Positions 17,559 to 27,539 are shown, numbered from the stretch's first letter. The stretch is 64,000 nt of DNA from Nitrosomonas sp. HPC101 (GCF_009833125.1 NZ_QRCC01000009.1:79580-143579), one strand, 5' to 3'. Notes: a model not told the origin generated them from the sequence alone. Numbers and translations are program-made.

Positions 17559-20111
17559 TCATTGCCGCTGGCGATAGAGCAGTACGGATACCGGCAGGCG
17601 GTAAGCGCCCCGGTGTTGTTTCAGCGCGCTACCGCATTCGGCCGCCAGCGCCGGGCCGATGCTCTGCTGTTGTTTGGGCAGGCGTGCGCAGCGGTAAGCC
17701 AGCCGTGAGCGCCACAGCGCATCTTCCGGGCGGCGATTGGCATTTTCCGGCCGATCGTGTTCGGCCTGATCCGCCAACCGCAGCAGGTTGTAGATGAAGC
17801 CGGTGGAAAGTCCGTTTGCTTTATTAATCAGGTGCTCAAGCGCATTGCGCCGGTTGTCCATCAGTTCGTGCCATTCGTGCCAGCCCACGGTGCTACCCCA
17901 CAAATTGACGGCATTTTTGCCGGGATGCTGTTTGGCAGCGGCCAATCCGGCTTCGGCTGCGGTGGCGAGATGGCGGGCAGGCACTTTCGGTTGTGTCATG
18001 ACTGCACCGAGCGAAAAGCTGATGTCGTCCCGCGCTACATAGCGGGCAAATTCACGTCGCATGGCGCCGGCCAGTTCCAGCGTGGATTCCCACGGGCCGA
18101 TCAGGAAAAAATCATCGCCACCGGCAAATACCGTGTAGGTGTTGCGGAAGCGCCCGTTTTCGCCATGTGCGCAATACCAGGGCAGCCACAGCGCAAAAAA
18201 GGCGTTGACTTGGCGTGAGAGCGAAGCCCAGCGGGCAAAGGTGGGTTCTTCAAGGCCACTCTGGAACAGCGTGCCGAGGTTGTCGATATCGCCTTTGAGC
18301 GTGATCAGTGCGATTTCACTATTACCGCTGGCAGCAATAGCGTGAAGTGTCTTGAGTTTTCCTGGCGAGGTGTCGCCGATATCTTCCTGATTGAGACGTT
18401 TATAAGCTGGATCTTCTTTCTCGTCGTTTTCATTCCAGATTGGCACATGGCTGTTGACGAAGCGGCGGGCGTAGCCGTGGAAACAATGGCCATTGGCTTC
18501 CGGCTGATCAAAATCCCAGGTGCGCACCAGTTCGCCTTGTTCGGCCAGTTTGCTGTAATGGCCGGAAATATCCGCTTCATCGACAAATACCAGACGATAG
18601 CCGAAGTAACACAGCTCCAGCGGTTTCTTGAAACTGTCCGCCGTATTCAGCACCAGCAGCCGTGCCTTGCGGGTGAGCGCTTCGCCAATGGCGATCTGGT
18701 CGCGTGACAGCGCGCAGGAAGCAGGCAGCTCGCCTTCGGCGGCACGATCTGCCGGATAACGGTCGTGATAACCGCAGGGGCCATACGGAAAGCGGGTTTC
18801 ACGCACGGAAGCGGTGTCGCCACATAAATCAAACCGGCGGTGCTTGGCGATATCGAGTTCGGTAAACAGTCGCTGCGTGAGCGTTTTGAATTGTTTGCTG
18901 ATCAGGTCATTGCAGCTGGCAGGGGTGGCAGCCAGCCCCACGCTGATTTCGCCGTAAGTGTGTTCAAGACACCATTGGTTGAATAGCTGGCGGCAATCTT
19001 TGATGGCTTGCTGTGCATCCGGAGTATTCGGCGCCACGATGAGGAATTTGCCGGCAGCATTGATAATCTGGCTGGTGGAAGGCAGTTGCAGCGCATCGAG
19101 CAGCCGCAGCGCGGCCATTTCCGCCAGCAACGCCACCTGGAACGAGCGGCCGCGCAACAGTTTGTGTGCGTGTTTCTGTGTTTGCGCACCTTCGGCAAAA
19201 ATGAACTGCTGAATGCCGAAGAAATCGCCCTGTACCAGCAGCAGTTTGGGTTCATCCCAGTCCGGGCGTTCCGGATCTTTCAGTTTGGCCAGTGCATTTG
19301 CGCCGGTGTTGCTGGTGGCTGCATGCCAACGCCACAGTGCCGTAGCCAGCGCGGCGACTGCCTTGCTGTGATCGTATAGCGAGACATCCGGCACCACGCC
19401 CCAGTTGGTGGCTGATGGAATTGCCTGGGTAAACGTCAGCCAGGCAGAATCGAAATGATCCAGCCACAGCGGCCAGTTTTTGCGGTGGGATGTGGGAATA
19501 GTTTCCAATGCCTGCAGAAATTGTTGCCACAGCGCGGCGTATTCAGCTTTTGCAGCCTGATCGCTATCCGGTTCTGCAACGGAACGTGCTGCTGGAAAAA
19601 TTGCCTGCGGATTGAGCGCCTGCAGCGGGTAAACATGCTCGAATTTGTTTTTGGGAGATTGCCCGTTCAGCGTGATCTGCTCAAACAGCGTCACCATGCG
19701 CGCCTGAAAACGGTTTTTGTGCGTGGGTGTTATCCCTTCAGCATCATCGTTATATTCATCGAATTTTTTGCGCTCGAAACCGGAAGCCGCCCGATCAGCC
19801 GTGGCGATGATCCATTGCAGCAGTGTGTCCGGTTTGTGGTGCGCGGCAGCGGCATTGGCCATGCTGTCGGTAATATCAGCAGCACTGGCACGTCCGGAGA
19901 AGGGGGAGACATCGCCCCGCAGCACATCGGGCGCCAGTTGCTCGATGACATCCCATTGATCCGCCGTATGCGCGGCGTGGGAATAGCGATACAGCGTGGT
20001 CAGTGCGCCGAGATTGCCCGAAACCGGTTGGCCGGTGCGTTCGTGAAATTTGCCCAGATCGTGCAGCAGCGCCGCAAAAGCAACGCGGCAGGAGGATTGC
20101 AGCAGTGTCAT
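17559..20111 (-). CDS. cas10: Type III-A large subunit Cas10/Csm1
   Basis: 850 residues. An N-terminal HD nuclease domain has AALLHDLGKFHERTG with His17-Asp18. The second Palm domain has the cyclase motif GGDD at residues 664-667 (FAGGDDFFLIGPW). Both active sites appear intact, predicting target-activated DNA cleavage and cyclic-oligoadenylate synthesis; the two CARF genes downstream fit that. It is the first gene of the operon, with AGGAAA upstream of the ATG. Confidence 0.97.
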   Translation of the reverse strand: MTLLQSSCRVAFAALLHDLGKFHERTGQPVSGNLGALTTLYRYSHAAHTADQWDVIEQLAPDVLRGDVSPFSGRASAADITDSMANAAAAHHKPDTLLQWIIATADRAASGFERKKFDEYNDDAEGITPTHKNRFQARMVTLFEQITLNGQSPKNKFEHVYPLQALNPQAIFPAARSVAEPDSDQAAKAEYAALWQQFLQALETIPTSHRKNWPLWLDHFDSAWLTFTQAIPSATNWGVVPDVSLYDHSKAVAALATALWRWHAATSNTGANALAKLKDPERPDWDEPKLLLVQGDFFGIQQFIFAEGAQTQKHAHKLLRGRSFQVALLAEMAALRLLDALQLPSTSQIINAAGKFLIVAPNTPDAQQAIKDCRQLFNQWCLEHTYGEISVGLAATPASCNDLISKQFKTLTQRLFTELDIAKHRRFDLCGDTASVRETRFPYGPCGYHDRYPADRAAEGELPASCALSRDQIAIGEALTRKARLLVLNTADSFKKPLELCYFGYRLVFVDEADISGHYSKLAEQGELVRTWDFDQPEANGHCFHGYARRFVNSHVPIWNENDEKEDPAYKRLNQEDIGDTSPGKLKTLHAIAASGNSEIALITLKGDIDNLGTLFQSGLEEPTFARWASLSRQVNAFFALWLPWYCAHGENGRFRNTYTVFAGGDDFFLIGPWESTLELAGAMRREFARYVARDDISFSLGAVMTQPKVPARHLATAAEAGLAAAKQHPGKNAVNLWGSTVGWHEWHELMDNRRNALEHLINKANGLSTGFIYNLLRLADQAEHDRPENANRRPEDALWRSRLAYRCARLPKQQQSIGPALAAECGSALKQHRGAYRLPVSVLLYRQRQ

Positions 20112-20174
20112 AAAAAATTTCCTGTTGATGTGATGGCGCAGATTATGAGCTGGTCAACCGTTGTCGAGCCCGGC

Positions 20175-20186
20175 GGCAAGCTTGCC
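20175..20186. repeat. Island palindrome, copy C
   Basis: GGCAAGCTTGCC in the 210-base gap between cas10 and array 2, where the cas operon promoter should lie. Otherwise this gap shows no clear feature: a TTGACC hexamer is present upstream of cas10 but no -10 at standard spacing stands out. Confidence 0.6.
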
Positions 20187-20321
20187 AAAAAACAGTTGTG
20201 CAACCGTTATCGGCGTGTGGAGCGGATTTTTTAAGGGTATATCTGATCCGGCGGTGTTTCAGGTGGGTGGAGGGTGCAGATGGAGACCGGCAGAAATCTG
20301 CGCCTGAGCAAGCATCCACCG

Positions 20322-20985
20322 GCAATCATCCCTTTCGCGTCAGGGCATGGGTGTTTCAATCAATTCCGGGGTACATCGGCAAAACCGATGCGTCTCAATC
20401 CCTTTGAAATCAGGGCATGGGTGTTTCGAAAGGCTTAGCCTGTCAGTTGCCAAATGGATCGTGGTCTCAATCCCTTTGAAATCAGGGCATGGGTGTTTCA
20501 GTCATCGCCAAGCAGGACACGGTTATGATACACGTCTCAATCCCTTTGAAATCAGGGCATGGGTGTTTCTAAATATCGCCGCAAACATCGTTATAGACGC
20601 TTAGTCTCAATCCCTTTGAAATCAGGGCATGGGTGTTTCCATGATGCAAAAAAACCCCTCTCTCATCAAGGTCTCAATCCCTTTGAAATCAGGGCATGGG
20701 TGTTTCAAGATTGCTGGGCTGCATAACAAACAGGGACCATGTCTCAATCCCTTTGAAATCAGGGCATGGGTGTTTCGGATAGTTGTATCAGTATCCTTAT
20801 TATTTATGGCGTCTCAATCCCTTTGAAATCAGGGCATGGGTGTTTCTTATGCCAATCTTGAGACAGCACTATCCAGGTTGGTCTCAATCCCTTTGAAATC
20901 AGGGCATGGGTGTTTCAACGCAACACTAGTAAGGCGAAAGATTCTCGACGTCTCAATCCCTTTGAAATCAGGGCATGGGTGTTTC
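20322..20985 (-). CRISPR. CRISPR array 2 (10 repeats, 9 spacers)
   Basis: 36-bp repeats identical to those of array 1 begin at 20322, 20392, 20464, 20534, 20604, 20671, 20741, 20811, 20881 and 20950. Spacers are 34, 36, 34, 34, 31, 34, 34, 34 and 33 bp. The repeat at 20322 is degenerate at its left edge and in the middle (TCGCGT replaces TGAAAT), marking the leader-distal end. The leader is on the right, so transcription is on the minus strand. No spacer matches elsewhere in this window were noticed by eye. Confidence 0.98.
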
Positions 20986-21115
20986 TGACCACTCTGTTTT
21001 TTACCCATAAAATCAAACAATTGCACAGGGAGATGAAGAAAACAGATGGGGTGTTGCAAGTTACCTCCTTTGCGCCAGTCAAGAACAGATTAAACGGCTG
21101 TTTTGCTGAAAAATA
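20986..21115 (-). promoter_or_regulatory. Leader of CRISPR array 2
   Basis: Homologous to the leader of array 1, gapless over the first 86 bases. It contains the same AAAGGAGGTAACTTGC block (minus strand, 21056-21071) and continuing similarity to about 21115. It lies between the array and the 3' end of the DUF559-like gene. Confidence 0.85.
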
Positions 21116-21183
21116 AAGCACTGTATTCAACCTGAAACCGCTACACACCCGATTGCATGCCAGACGTATTTTCTCATAACGGG

Positions 21184-22548
21184 CTATATTCCGTTCAACA
21201 CCAGCTGTTCCGGTTGATTCAGCTCGATTTGCAGTTGCTGGCGGTACAGCTGGACGGTACCTTGCGCGCAAGCCAGGTGGGATACGGCGTTTTGTCCGTT
21301 CAGCTGCGTGAATCCGGCGCGATGGTTGCCCCAGATAATCAGAGTCAATCGGTTTTTTGCAGGGTAGGCAGCACCGATTTCAATCCAGGTCGGGCTGCCT
21401 TTGATATCCCTGCGCTCGGTAATCCGCATAATTTTGCCGGCGACGGCAATCTGTTTGTTTACGTATGTTACTGCTTCACGCCAGCCAACCGGATTGGCGC
21501 AGGATGGGCCTACCACGATCTGTACTGGCTGATCAGCCTGAAATGTTTGCGTCGGTCTGCCATCCGGACTTACAGCAAGCGGATCTGATGATGGATCTCT
21601 TGCCGGTTTTCTGACGGGAACCGGTATTTCTGCAGTAATTTGCACTGATGATTCCATCTCACCCGTGAGCAGATCGGCTTTTGCTGTTTCTGCTGGGCTT
21701 GCTGCGGCTGCCTGCATTTGCGATTGTGCTGTATCTGTTGCTTTTACCGGCGCGGGGGCTGCTGTGACGGAAGCAGTCAGCGCTTTCAAGTGTGTCTGCG
21801 CCGTTTGAACAGCAGACAATCTGTCCGCTGACAGACTGAGAATAAGCGTGACAAAAATGACGGCCAGCAGTGCAGCAAATGCCCAAATGGCTGTTTTCAT
21901 GATGGAAGCTTCCTTTTCGAGTGTTTGTATCGTATTCAGTGCCTGGTTCAGCGCTTCCAGCCGGGTGGTTTCGCGATCGTTTAATGGCACCGCCCGGCGG
22001 GCATGTTCAAGCTGTTGCTGCAGTTGCCGGATTTGTCCGGCGAGTTTTTGTCTTTCAGCTGTGGCTGCAGATTTAGATTCAAATGCAGCCAGCTGAAGAT
22101 TGAGTTTGCCGATAGTGCGCTCCAGCTGTGCCTGATGCTCACTTTTTTGTCGCTCGCGGCGCAGCAGCAGTTCAATGTGTTTGCGACAGCGGCCAGGATA
22201 ATCACGCACATCGCTATTGGCAAAGCGCAGTACAAACCAGCCCTGCGAAACCAGCGCCGCCTGTCTGCGCTGCCAGTCGATAAAATCCTGGCGGCTCATA
22301 CCGCTGCCGGTGCCGCGTTTGTCGTAACCATCGATTTCGATCGCGATTTTTACCAGTTCACCTTCCTGCAGCACAAAATCGCAGTAGCGGGTTCTGCCAC
22401 CCATATCGGTGAAATGGAATTGTGTGGAAACTGAAGAAAAATCAATATCCCTGATCTTCGACAGTACATTCTCCACAAACAGTTTTTCATAATCGCTGCC
22501 GAATTTATCCTCGTTCTCGATCAGCCATTCGTTAAATGTTGTTTCCAT
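21184..22548 (-). CDS. DUF559/PD-(D/E)XK nuclease-like protein with membrane anchor and OB-like domain
   Basis: 454 residues with an unusual architecture. Residues 15-125 resemble the DUF559/Vsr-like nuclease fold: Asp57, then EID at 71-73, followed by DWQRRQAALVSQGWFVLRFANSDV. Residues 130-215 are coiled coil. Residues 219-240 form one transmembrane helix. An Ala/Pro-rich linker runs to about 345, and a C-terminal segment (WREAVTYVNKQIAVAGKIM...WIEIG) resembles a small OB-fold. The nuclease and OB parts would lie on opposite sides of the membrane. It is transcribed toward the array 2 leader and sits inside the zone marked by the island palindrome. Function is unknown; an accessory defence role is inference. 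Confidence 0.75.
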   Translation of the reverse strand: METTFNEWLIENEDKFGSDYEKLFVENVLSKIRDIDFSSVSTQFHFTDMGGRTRYCDFVLQEGELVKIAIEIDGYDKRGTGSGMSRQDFIDWQRRQAALVSQGWFVLRFANSDVRDYPGRCRKHIELLLRRERQKSEHQAQLERTIGKLNLQLAAFESKSAATAERQKLAGQIRQLQQQLEHARRAVPLNDRETTRLEALNQALNTIQTLEKEASIMKTAIWAFAALLAVIFVTLILSLSADRLSAVQTAQTHLKALTASVTAAPAPVKATDTAQSQMQAAAASPAETAKADLLTGEMESSVQITAEIPVPVRKPARDPSSDPLAVSPDGRPTQTFQADQPVQIVVGPSCANPVGWREAVTYVNKQIAVAGKIMRITERRDIKGSPTWIEIGAAYPAKNRLTLIIWGNHRAGFTQLNGQNAVSHLACAQGTVQLYRQQLQIELNQPEQLVLNGI

Positions 22549-22645
22549 ATCTGGTGTTCTGACGGTGTTCTGAATTCTGCCCGGTTCCGGTGCAGCTTTA
22601 TTAACAGCGCCGAGTATGCGTCAGTCCTGATCCGGTATGGAGGGC

Positions 22646-22657
22646 GGCAAGCTTGCC
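22646..22657. repeat. Island palindrome, copy D
   Basis: GGCAAGCTTGCC between the DUF559-like gene and the next permease gene; the rightmost of the four copies. Like copy C it is followed within 25 bases by TGCAAC and ATCGGC blocks. Confidence 0.6.
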
Positions 22658-22709
22658 AGCGGTGCAACGTAACGTCGTAATCGGCATGCCTAACGCCGAT
22701 ACAGCTTCT

Positions 22710-23768
22710 TTAATTCTTCATTGTTTCCATATATTGTGCGTGCAGATGTCTGAGTAAAACCAGCAAAACTGCGCTGATCGGCAACGCCAGCAAGATTCCG
22801 ATAAAGCCGAACAGCTGACCAAAAGCCAGTAATGCGAAGATGACCGCCACCGGGTGCAAACCGATACGTTCCCCTACTAATCGGGGAGTGATCAGCATGC
22901 TTTCCAGCAGCTGTCCTGATCCGACAACCACCCAGACCGTAATAACGCTACTCCAGTCCTGAAATTGTGTGATCGCTGCAAAAGTTGCCAGCGCGAGTCC
23001 GGTTATGGTTCCCAGATAAGGCACAAATACCAGAATGCCGGACATCAATCCAATCGGTAAAGCAAATTCCAGGTTGACCAGCCACAGCCCCGTTACGTAA
23101 TAAATACTCATGATGGTCATGACCGCCATTTCTCCACGCATGAATTCAGCCAGCACATCATCTGTTTCTTTTGCCAGAGTAAAGGCCTGTTCCTGCCAGA
23201 CAGGTGGAATCAGCTCTCCTATCTGCCTGACAAGATTATTCCAGTCACGCAACAGGTAAAACAGCACAACCGGCACCAGCACCATGTTCATCAGGAATGT
23301 CAAAATGATCAGGCCACCACTCTTCAGGGAAGGCAGTAATCGCGCAGCAATCCCGCCGGCACTTTGCCAGTTTTCTGTCAGCATTTGTTTGAGTGAGGCG
23401 ATATCAATCTGCAGCTCGATATTGAAATGATCTTCCACCCAGGGAATAAACTGATTTTTCACCAAATCAAGAAAAAACGGAATCCGTTCAATCAGCCGGG
23501 AAACCTCCCTTTCGAACAGTGGGAACAAAATCAGCACCATGGCGGTAAATATTCCCATCGTCAGGAGCATGACAAAAATGGTGCTCAATGTTCTGGGAAT
23601 CTTTCTGATTTCAAGCCAGGTCACCAATGGATTGCAGATATAGGCAATCACTGCTGCCAAAAGAAAGGGCGTTAGAATGGGATTGAGCAGATAAATCAAC
23701 CCACCGACAATGGCAGTGAGCACTAAATACCAGAGCAGGCGGGAATCCGGGGAATATTTATCGTTCAT
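22710..23768 (-). CDS. AI-2E family transporter (PerM-like)
   Basis: 352 residues from the ATG at 23768, preferred over an upstream codon because the hydrophobic family start ([31 protein letters not shown]) follows directly. About eight membrane helices, with the family block [18 protein letters not shown] and the C-terminal [20 protein letters not shown]. Members are inner-membrane permeases of varied or unknown substrate. It is divergent from purM with a 55-base gap, an arrangement common in betaproteobacteria. Confidence 0.9.
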   Translation of the reverse strand: MNDKYSPDSRLLWYLVLTAIVGGLIYLLNPILTPFLLAAVIAYICNPLVTWLEIRKIPRTLSTIFVMLLTMGIFTAMVLILFPLFEREVSRLIERIPFFLDLVKNQFIPWVEDHFNIELQIDIASLKQMLTENWQSAGGIAARLLPSLKSGGLIILTFLMNMVLVPVVLFYLLRDWNNLVRQIGELIPPVWQEQAFTLAKETDDVLAEFMRGEMAVMTIMSIYYVTGLWLVNLEFALPIGLMSGILVFVPYLGTITGLALATFAAITQFQDWSSVITVWVVVGSGQLLESMLITPRLVGERIGLHPVAVIFALLAFGQLFGFIGILLALPISAVLLVLLRHLHAQYMETMKN

Positions 23769-23823
23769 GGTAAAATCATGCTTTAAAAACCGCACTCTAG
23801 CCTTAACCCTGCGAGAACTCAAC

Positions 23824-24882
23824 TTGACTGCATCCCATTCCACAGATTCTGACAAGAACTCGATTTCCTATCGCGCATCCGGCGTTGATATTGATGCGGG
23901 AAATCACCTGATCGAGATCATCAAACCCTTTGCACAGCGTACCCTGCGCCCGGAAGCGCTGGGGGGGATTGGTGGATTTGGCGCATTGTTCGAAGTTCCT
24001 GGAAAATACCGGCAACCGGTACTGGTATCCGGAACGGATGGTGTCGGCACAAAACTCAAGCTGGCGTTCCGGTATGCGCAACACGCAACCATTGGTATCG
24101 ATCTGGTCGCCATGAGTGTGAACGATATCCTGGTACAAGGTGCTGAACCCCTGTTTTTTCTGGATTATTTTGCCTGCGGCAAATTGGATGTGGAAACGGC
24201 CGCACAGGTGATTCAAGGTATCGCGCACGGCTGTGAGCAGGCAGGTTGCGCACTGATTGGCGGAGAAACGGCAGAAATGCCCGGTATGTACCCGGAAGGC
24301 GAATATGATCTGGCCGGTTTTGCGGTAGGTGTGGTGGAAAAAGACCGGATTATCGATGGTTCCAGTATCAGAGAAAATGATCTCGTGCTGGGAATTGCCT
24401 CAAGTGGTCCGCATTCCAACGGATTTTCACTGATACGCAAAATACTCGACCGTCATGCGGGACAACCCGATACCGGACTTGATGAAACCTGGCTTATAAA
24501 TGCGCTTCTGGCGCCAACCCGTATTTACGTGAAATCAGTACTGGCGCTGCTGGCAGAACTCCCTGTTAAAGGATTAGCACATATTACCGGTGGTGGATTA
24601 CTGGAAAATATTCCACGTATTTTGCCAGATGGCGTCATGGCTCATATTGACCGCAGCGCCTGGGTGCGCCCTCCCCTGTTTGACTGGCTGCAACAACACG
24701 GTAACGTAGCGGAAGAAGAAATGTTGCACGTTTTCAACTGTGGCATAGGCATGGCTGTCATCGTGGCGCCGGAACACGCTTCAACTGCCACCGATATTCT
24801 GCACAACCATGGTGAAACCGTGTGGCAAGTCGGCACAATTCAATCCCGCAAACCCGAAACACCGCCGATCGTCATTGCCTGA
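23824..24882 (+). CDS. purM: Phosphoribosylformylglycinamidine cyclo-ligase
   Basis: 352 residues if translation begins at TTG 23824 (reading [26 protein letters not shown]), which matches the family's length. The open frame extends further upstream but into the divergent permease gene. Motifs: [35 protein letters not shown] and [13 protein letters not shown]. The enzyme makes aminoimidazole ribonucleotide in purine synthesis. It is followed ten bases later by purN. Confidence 0.93.
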   Translation: MTASHSTDSDKNSISYRASGVDIDAGNHLIEIIKPFAQRTLRPEALGGIGGFGALFEVPGKYRQPVLVSGTDGVGTKLKLAFRYAQHATIGIDLVAMSVNDILVQGAEPLFFLDYFACGKLDVETAAQVIQGIAHGCEQAGCALIGGETAEMPGMYPEGEYDLAGFAVGVVEKDRIIDGSSIRENDLVLGIASSGPHSNGFSLIRKILDRHAGQPDTGLDETWLINALLAPTRIYVKSVLALLAELPVKGLAHITGGGLLENIPRILPDGVMAHIDRSAWVRPPLFDWLQQHGNVAEEEMLHVFNCGIGMAVIVAPEHASTATDILHNHGETVWQVGTIQSRKPETPPIVIA

Positions 24883-24892
24883 AGAAGGAACC

Positions 24893-25525
24893 ATGCAATC
24901 AATGGTCATCCTCATTTCCGGTCGCGGCAGCAATATGCAGGCATTGCTGGAAGCCGGGCTGCCGGTTGCAGCAGTTATCAGTAACAATCCGGCGGCAGAA
25001 GGCTTGGCATTTTCCCGAGCACATGGCATTCCGACGCATGCGATTGATCATCGTGCATTTTCCGGACGGGAGGCTTTCGATTCTGCGCTGGCAGAAATAA
25101 TCGATACCTACCAACCTGATCTGGTTGCTCTGGCTGGCTTCATGCGTATCCTGTCCGAATCGTTCGTCAACCATTATCAGGGCAGGCTGATAAATATCCA
25201 CCCTTCCCTGCTGCCGGCATTCTCCGGACTGGATACGCATGTTCGCGCATTGCAAGAAGGGGTCAAAATTCATGGTTGCACGGTTCATTTTGTTACACCA
25301 AAACTGGATCATGGTCCTATCATTATCCAGGCTGCTGTACCCGTACTCGCCGATGATACGCCTGCAACACTGGCAGCGAGAGTGCTGGCACAGGAGCACC
25401 GTATTTACCCGCAGGCGGCAAACTGGTTTCTGCAGGGGCAATTGACCCTGGCAGAAAATCGCGTCGAAACCGGAATAGCCTGTGACGGACAAAAAGTTCT
25501 CTATTCTCCCGGGATCACATCATGA
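24893..25525 (+). CDS. purN: Phosphoribosylglycinamide formyltransferase
   Basis: 210 residues from the ATG preceded by GAAGAAGGAA. The sequence shows VILISGRGSNMQALLE, the substrate loop, and HPSLLPAFSGLDTHVRALQEGVKIHGCTVHFV with the catalytic His and the family's conserved Asp downstream (KLDHGPII). It formylates GAR with 10-formyl-THF. It overlaps the next gene by four bases. Confidence 0.96.
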   Translation: MQSMVILISGRGSNMQALLEAGLPVAAVISNNPAAEGLAFSRAHGIPTHAIDHRAFSGREAFDSALAEIIDTYQPDLVALAGFMRILSESFVNHYQGRLINIHPSLLPAFSGLDTHVRALQEGVKIHGCTVHFVTPKLDHGPIIIQAAVPVLADDTPATLAARVLAQEHRIYPQAANWFLQGQLTLAENRVETGIACDGQKVLYSPGITS

Positions 25526-26247
25526 AATTTTCACTATTCATAGCCCTGTTTTTCTGGGCAGGCAGTATCGCTTGTGCCACTGATCTACCTGAACGTATTG
25601 ATATCGACTACACGCTCAGTGGCCTTATCGGCCAGGGCAAGGCACATGAAACGCTGCTTGTGCAGAATAAAAACGGGATCCAGCACTATACCCTTGACAG
25701 CGAAATTTCAGCCAGCGGACTTCTCAAACTGGTCAAGCGTGGCAGTATTATTCGCCACAGTGAAGGCACGATTATTCCGAACAAAGGAATGCAGCCTCTG
25801 CATTTTTCAGATCAACGGGGTGAAAAACCAGCACGCACAGTTGAATTTGACTGGAACGAAGCACGTATTATTTATCGCCGTAAAGGTCAGGAAATAACGG
25901 AAAACCTGCCGGAAGGAACACTGGATGAATTAAGTGTCGCCTATCATTTCATTTTTACTGCTCCTCCTCAACAAACAGTCAGCATACATGAAACCGACTA
26001 CCGCGTTCTGCACCTGGTTCGCTATGCTGTCACTCAAGAAACATTGGATACGCCAATAGGCAAGCTGGCCACGATCGTACTCACGAAACAGCAGGAACCG
26101 GGAGATTCGTTCAGGAAAAAAATCTGGCTGGCAACAGATCATCATATGCTGCCCGTACGCATTATTTCGACAGAAAAGCACGGAATGGAAGTAGATCAGA
26201 TCGTTACGAAAATAGATTACAAATCTCCAGCAGATTCTGCACAGTAA
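25522..26247 (+). CDS. DUF3108 domain-containing exported protein
   Basis: 241 residues with an N-terminal signal peptide (about 19 residues, cleaved near ACA-TD). The rest is a beta-rich domain matching DUF3108 in its layout (YTLSGLIGQGKAHETLLVQ..., PLHFSDQRGEKPARTVEFDW, PIGKLATIVLTKQ, KKIWLATDHHMLPVRI). The family is commonly encoded next to purN in betaproteobacteria. Its function is unknown. It is translationally coupled to purN by an ATGA overlap. Confidence 0.88.
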   Translation: MKFSLFIALFFWAGSIACATDLPERIDIDYTLSGLIGQGKAHETLLVQNKNGIQHYTLDSEISASGLLKLVKRGSIIRHSEGTIIPNKGMQPLHFSDQRGEKPARTVEFDWNEARIIYRRKGQEITENLPEGTLDELSVAYHFIFTAPPQQTVSIHETDYRVLHLVRYAVTQETLDTPIGKLATIVLTKQQEPGDSFRKKIWLATDHHMLPVRIISTEKHGMEVDQIVTKIDYKSPADSAQ

Positions 26248-26263
26248 CTCATTTAAACCCTCT

Positions 26264-27538
26264 ATGCGACTCACCCTAGAACGACTGGATCTGCTGATTG
26301 CTGCTGTCCGCAAGATATTGCCCTTGCAGGCGCCGGCCGATGTATTGTTACGGCAATTCTTTCAGGATCGTCCACAACTGGGCCAGAATGACCGGAACGC
26401 GATCGCAGAAACTGTTTTTGGTGTCCTCAGACACCGGTTTTTCCTGGAAGTACTGGCTGAAAAAGGCACTGCCCGCAAACTGGTACTGGCTTATCTGACC
26501 AGATTCCAGGGCATGAATCTGCGGGAGCTAACACCACTCATTCGGGAGGCGGAATCCAAATGGATCCAGCAGATCAAAGCAGTCAGGCTGGAAGAACAAC
26601 CACTGTTCATACAGGCAGAATTCCCGGAATGGCTGGTGACAAAACTGCAACAATCCTGGTCAGATGAAGATATTCTGCGCCTCGGCCAGGTTTTACAACA
26701 GCCAGCGCCACTGGATATACGTGTCAACAGCCTGCTTGTAAAACGTGAAGAAATCATTGTCGCACTGAAGCAGGAAGGAATTGAAGCTCACCCCACTCCC
26801 TTTTCTCCCGTGGGTATGCGTCTCACAGGTAAACCGGCAATCAACCGAAGTGCCTTGTTCCTTTCCGGAAAAATTGAAGTACAGGATGAAGGCAGTCAGA
26901 TTCTTGGTTTTCTGCTCGCGCCCAAACGAGGCGAGATGGTAGTGGATTTTTGTGCAGGCGCAGGTGGCAAGACATTGCTGCTTGGCGCGCTGATGCATTC
27001 GCGTGGGCGCCTGTATGCTTTTGATGTTTCCGAAAAACGACTCAACAATCTCAAACCCCGCCTTAAGCGCTCAGGATTATCAAATGTCCACCCGCAACGT
27101 ATTGATAGTGAAAAAGATATCAAGCTGAAACGATTAGCAGGAAAAATTGACCGGGTATTGGTCGATGCGCCCTGCAGCGGGCTGGGTACCTTGCGCCGCA
27201 ATCCGGATTTGAAGTGGCGGCAAAGTCCGGACAGCATCAATGAATTGCAAAAAAAACAAACAGCCATTCTCACAGCTGCTGCGAAGCTGCTAAAACCGGG
27301 AGGGCGTCTGGTTTATGCGACCTGCAGCCTGCTGCCAGAAGAAAATCAACAGGTGATTGAATATTTCTTAGCACATCATCCGCAATTCTCCATACTTGAT
27401 TGCGGAGAACTGCTTGCACAACAAAAAATCCACCTGCCCGATACGGGTGAATTTTTACAACTCTCCCCATTACATCATAATACTGACGGCTTCTTTGCCG
27501 CTGCTCTGGAGCGCTCCAAAATAGAGCCTGGAAATTAA
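26264..27538 (+). CDS. RsmB-like rRNA (cytosine-5) methyltransferase
   Basis: 424 residues of the NOL1/NOP2/sun family. An N-terminal NusB-like helical region (residues 1-130) is followed by the SAM-dependent domain. That domain has VVDFCAGAGGKTLLLGALM, the VDAPCSGLGTLRRNPDLKW motif with one catalytic-region Cys, and YATCSLLPEENQ with the second. It probably methylates a cytosine in 16S rRNA; RsmB versus RsmF cannot be fixed by eye. It ends directly at a strong hairpin. Confidence 0.9.
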   Translation: MRLTLERLDLLIAAVRKILPLQAPADVLLRQFFQDRPQLGQNDRNAIAETVFGVLRHRFFLEVLAEKGTARKLVLAYLTRFQGMNLRELTPLIREAESKWIQQIKAVRLEEQPLFIQAEFPEWLVTKLQQSWSDEDILRLGQVLQQPAPLDIRVNSLLVKREEIIVALKQEGIEAHPTPFSPVGMRLTGKPAINRSALFLSGKIEVQDEGSQILGFLLAPKRGEMVVDFCAGAGGKTLLLGALMHSRGRLYAFDVSEKRLNNLKPRLKRSGLSNVHPQRIDSEKDIKLKRLAGKIDRVLVDAPCSGLGTLRRNPDLKWRQSPDSINELQKKQTAILTAAAKLLKPGGRLVYATCSLLPEENQQVIEYFLAHHPQFSILDCGELLAQQKIHLPDTGEFLQLSPLHHNTDGFFAAALERSKIEPGN

Positions 27539-27539
27539 A

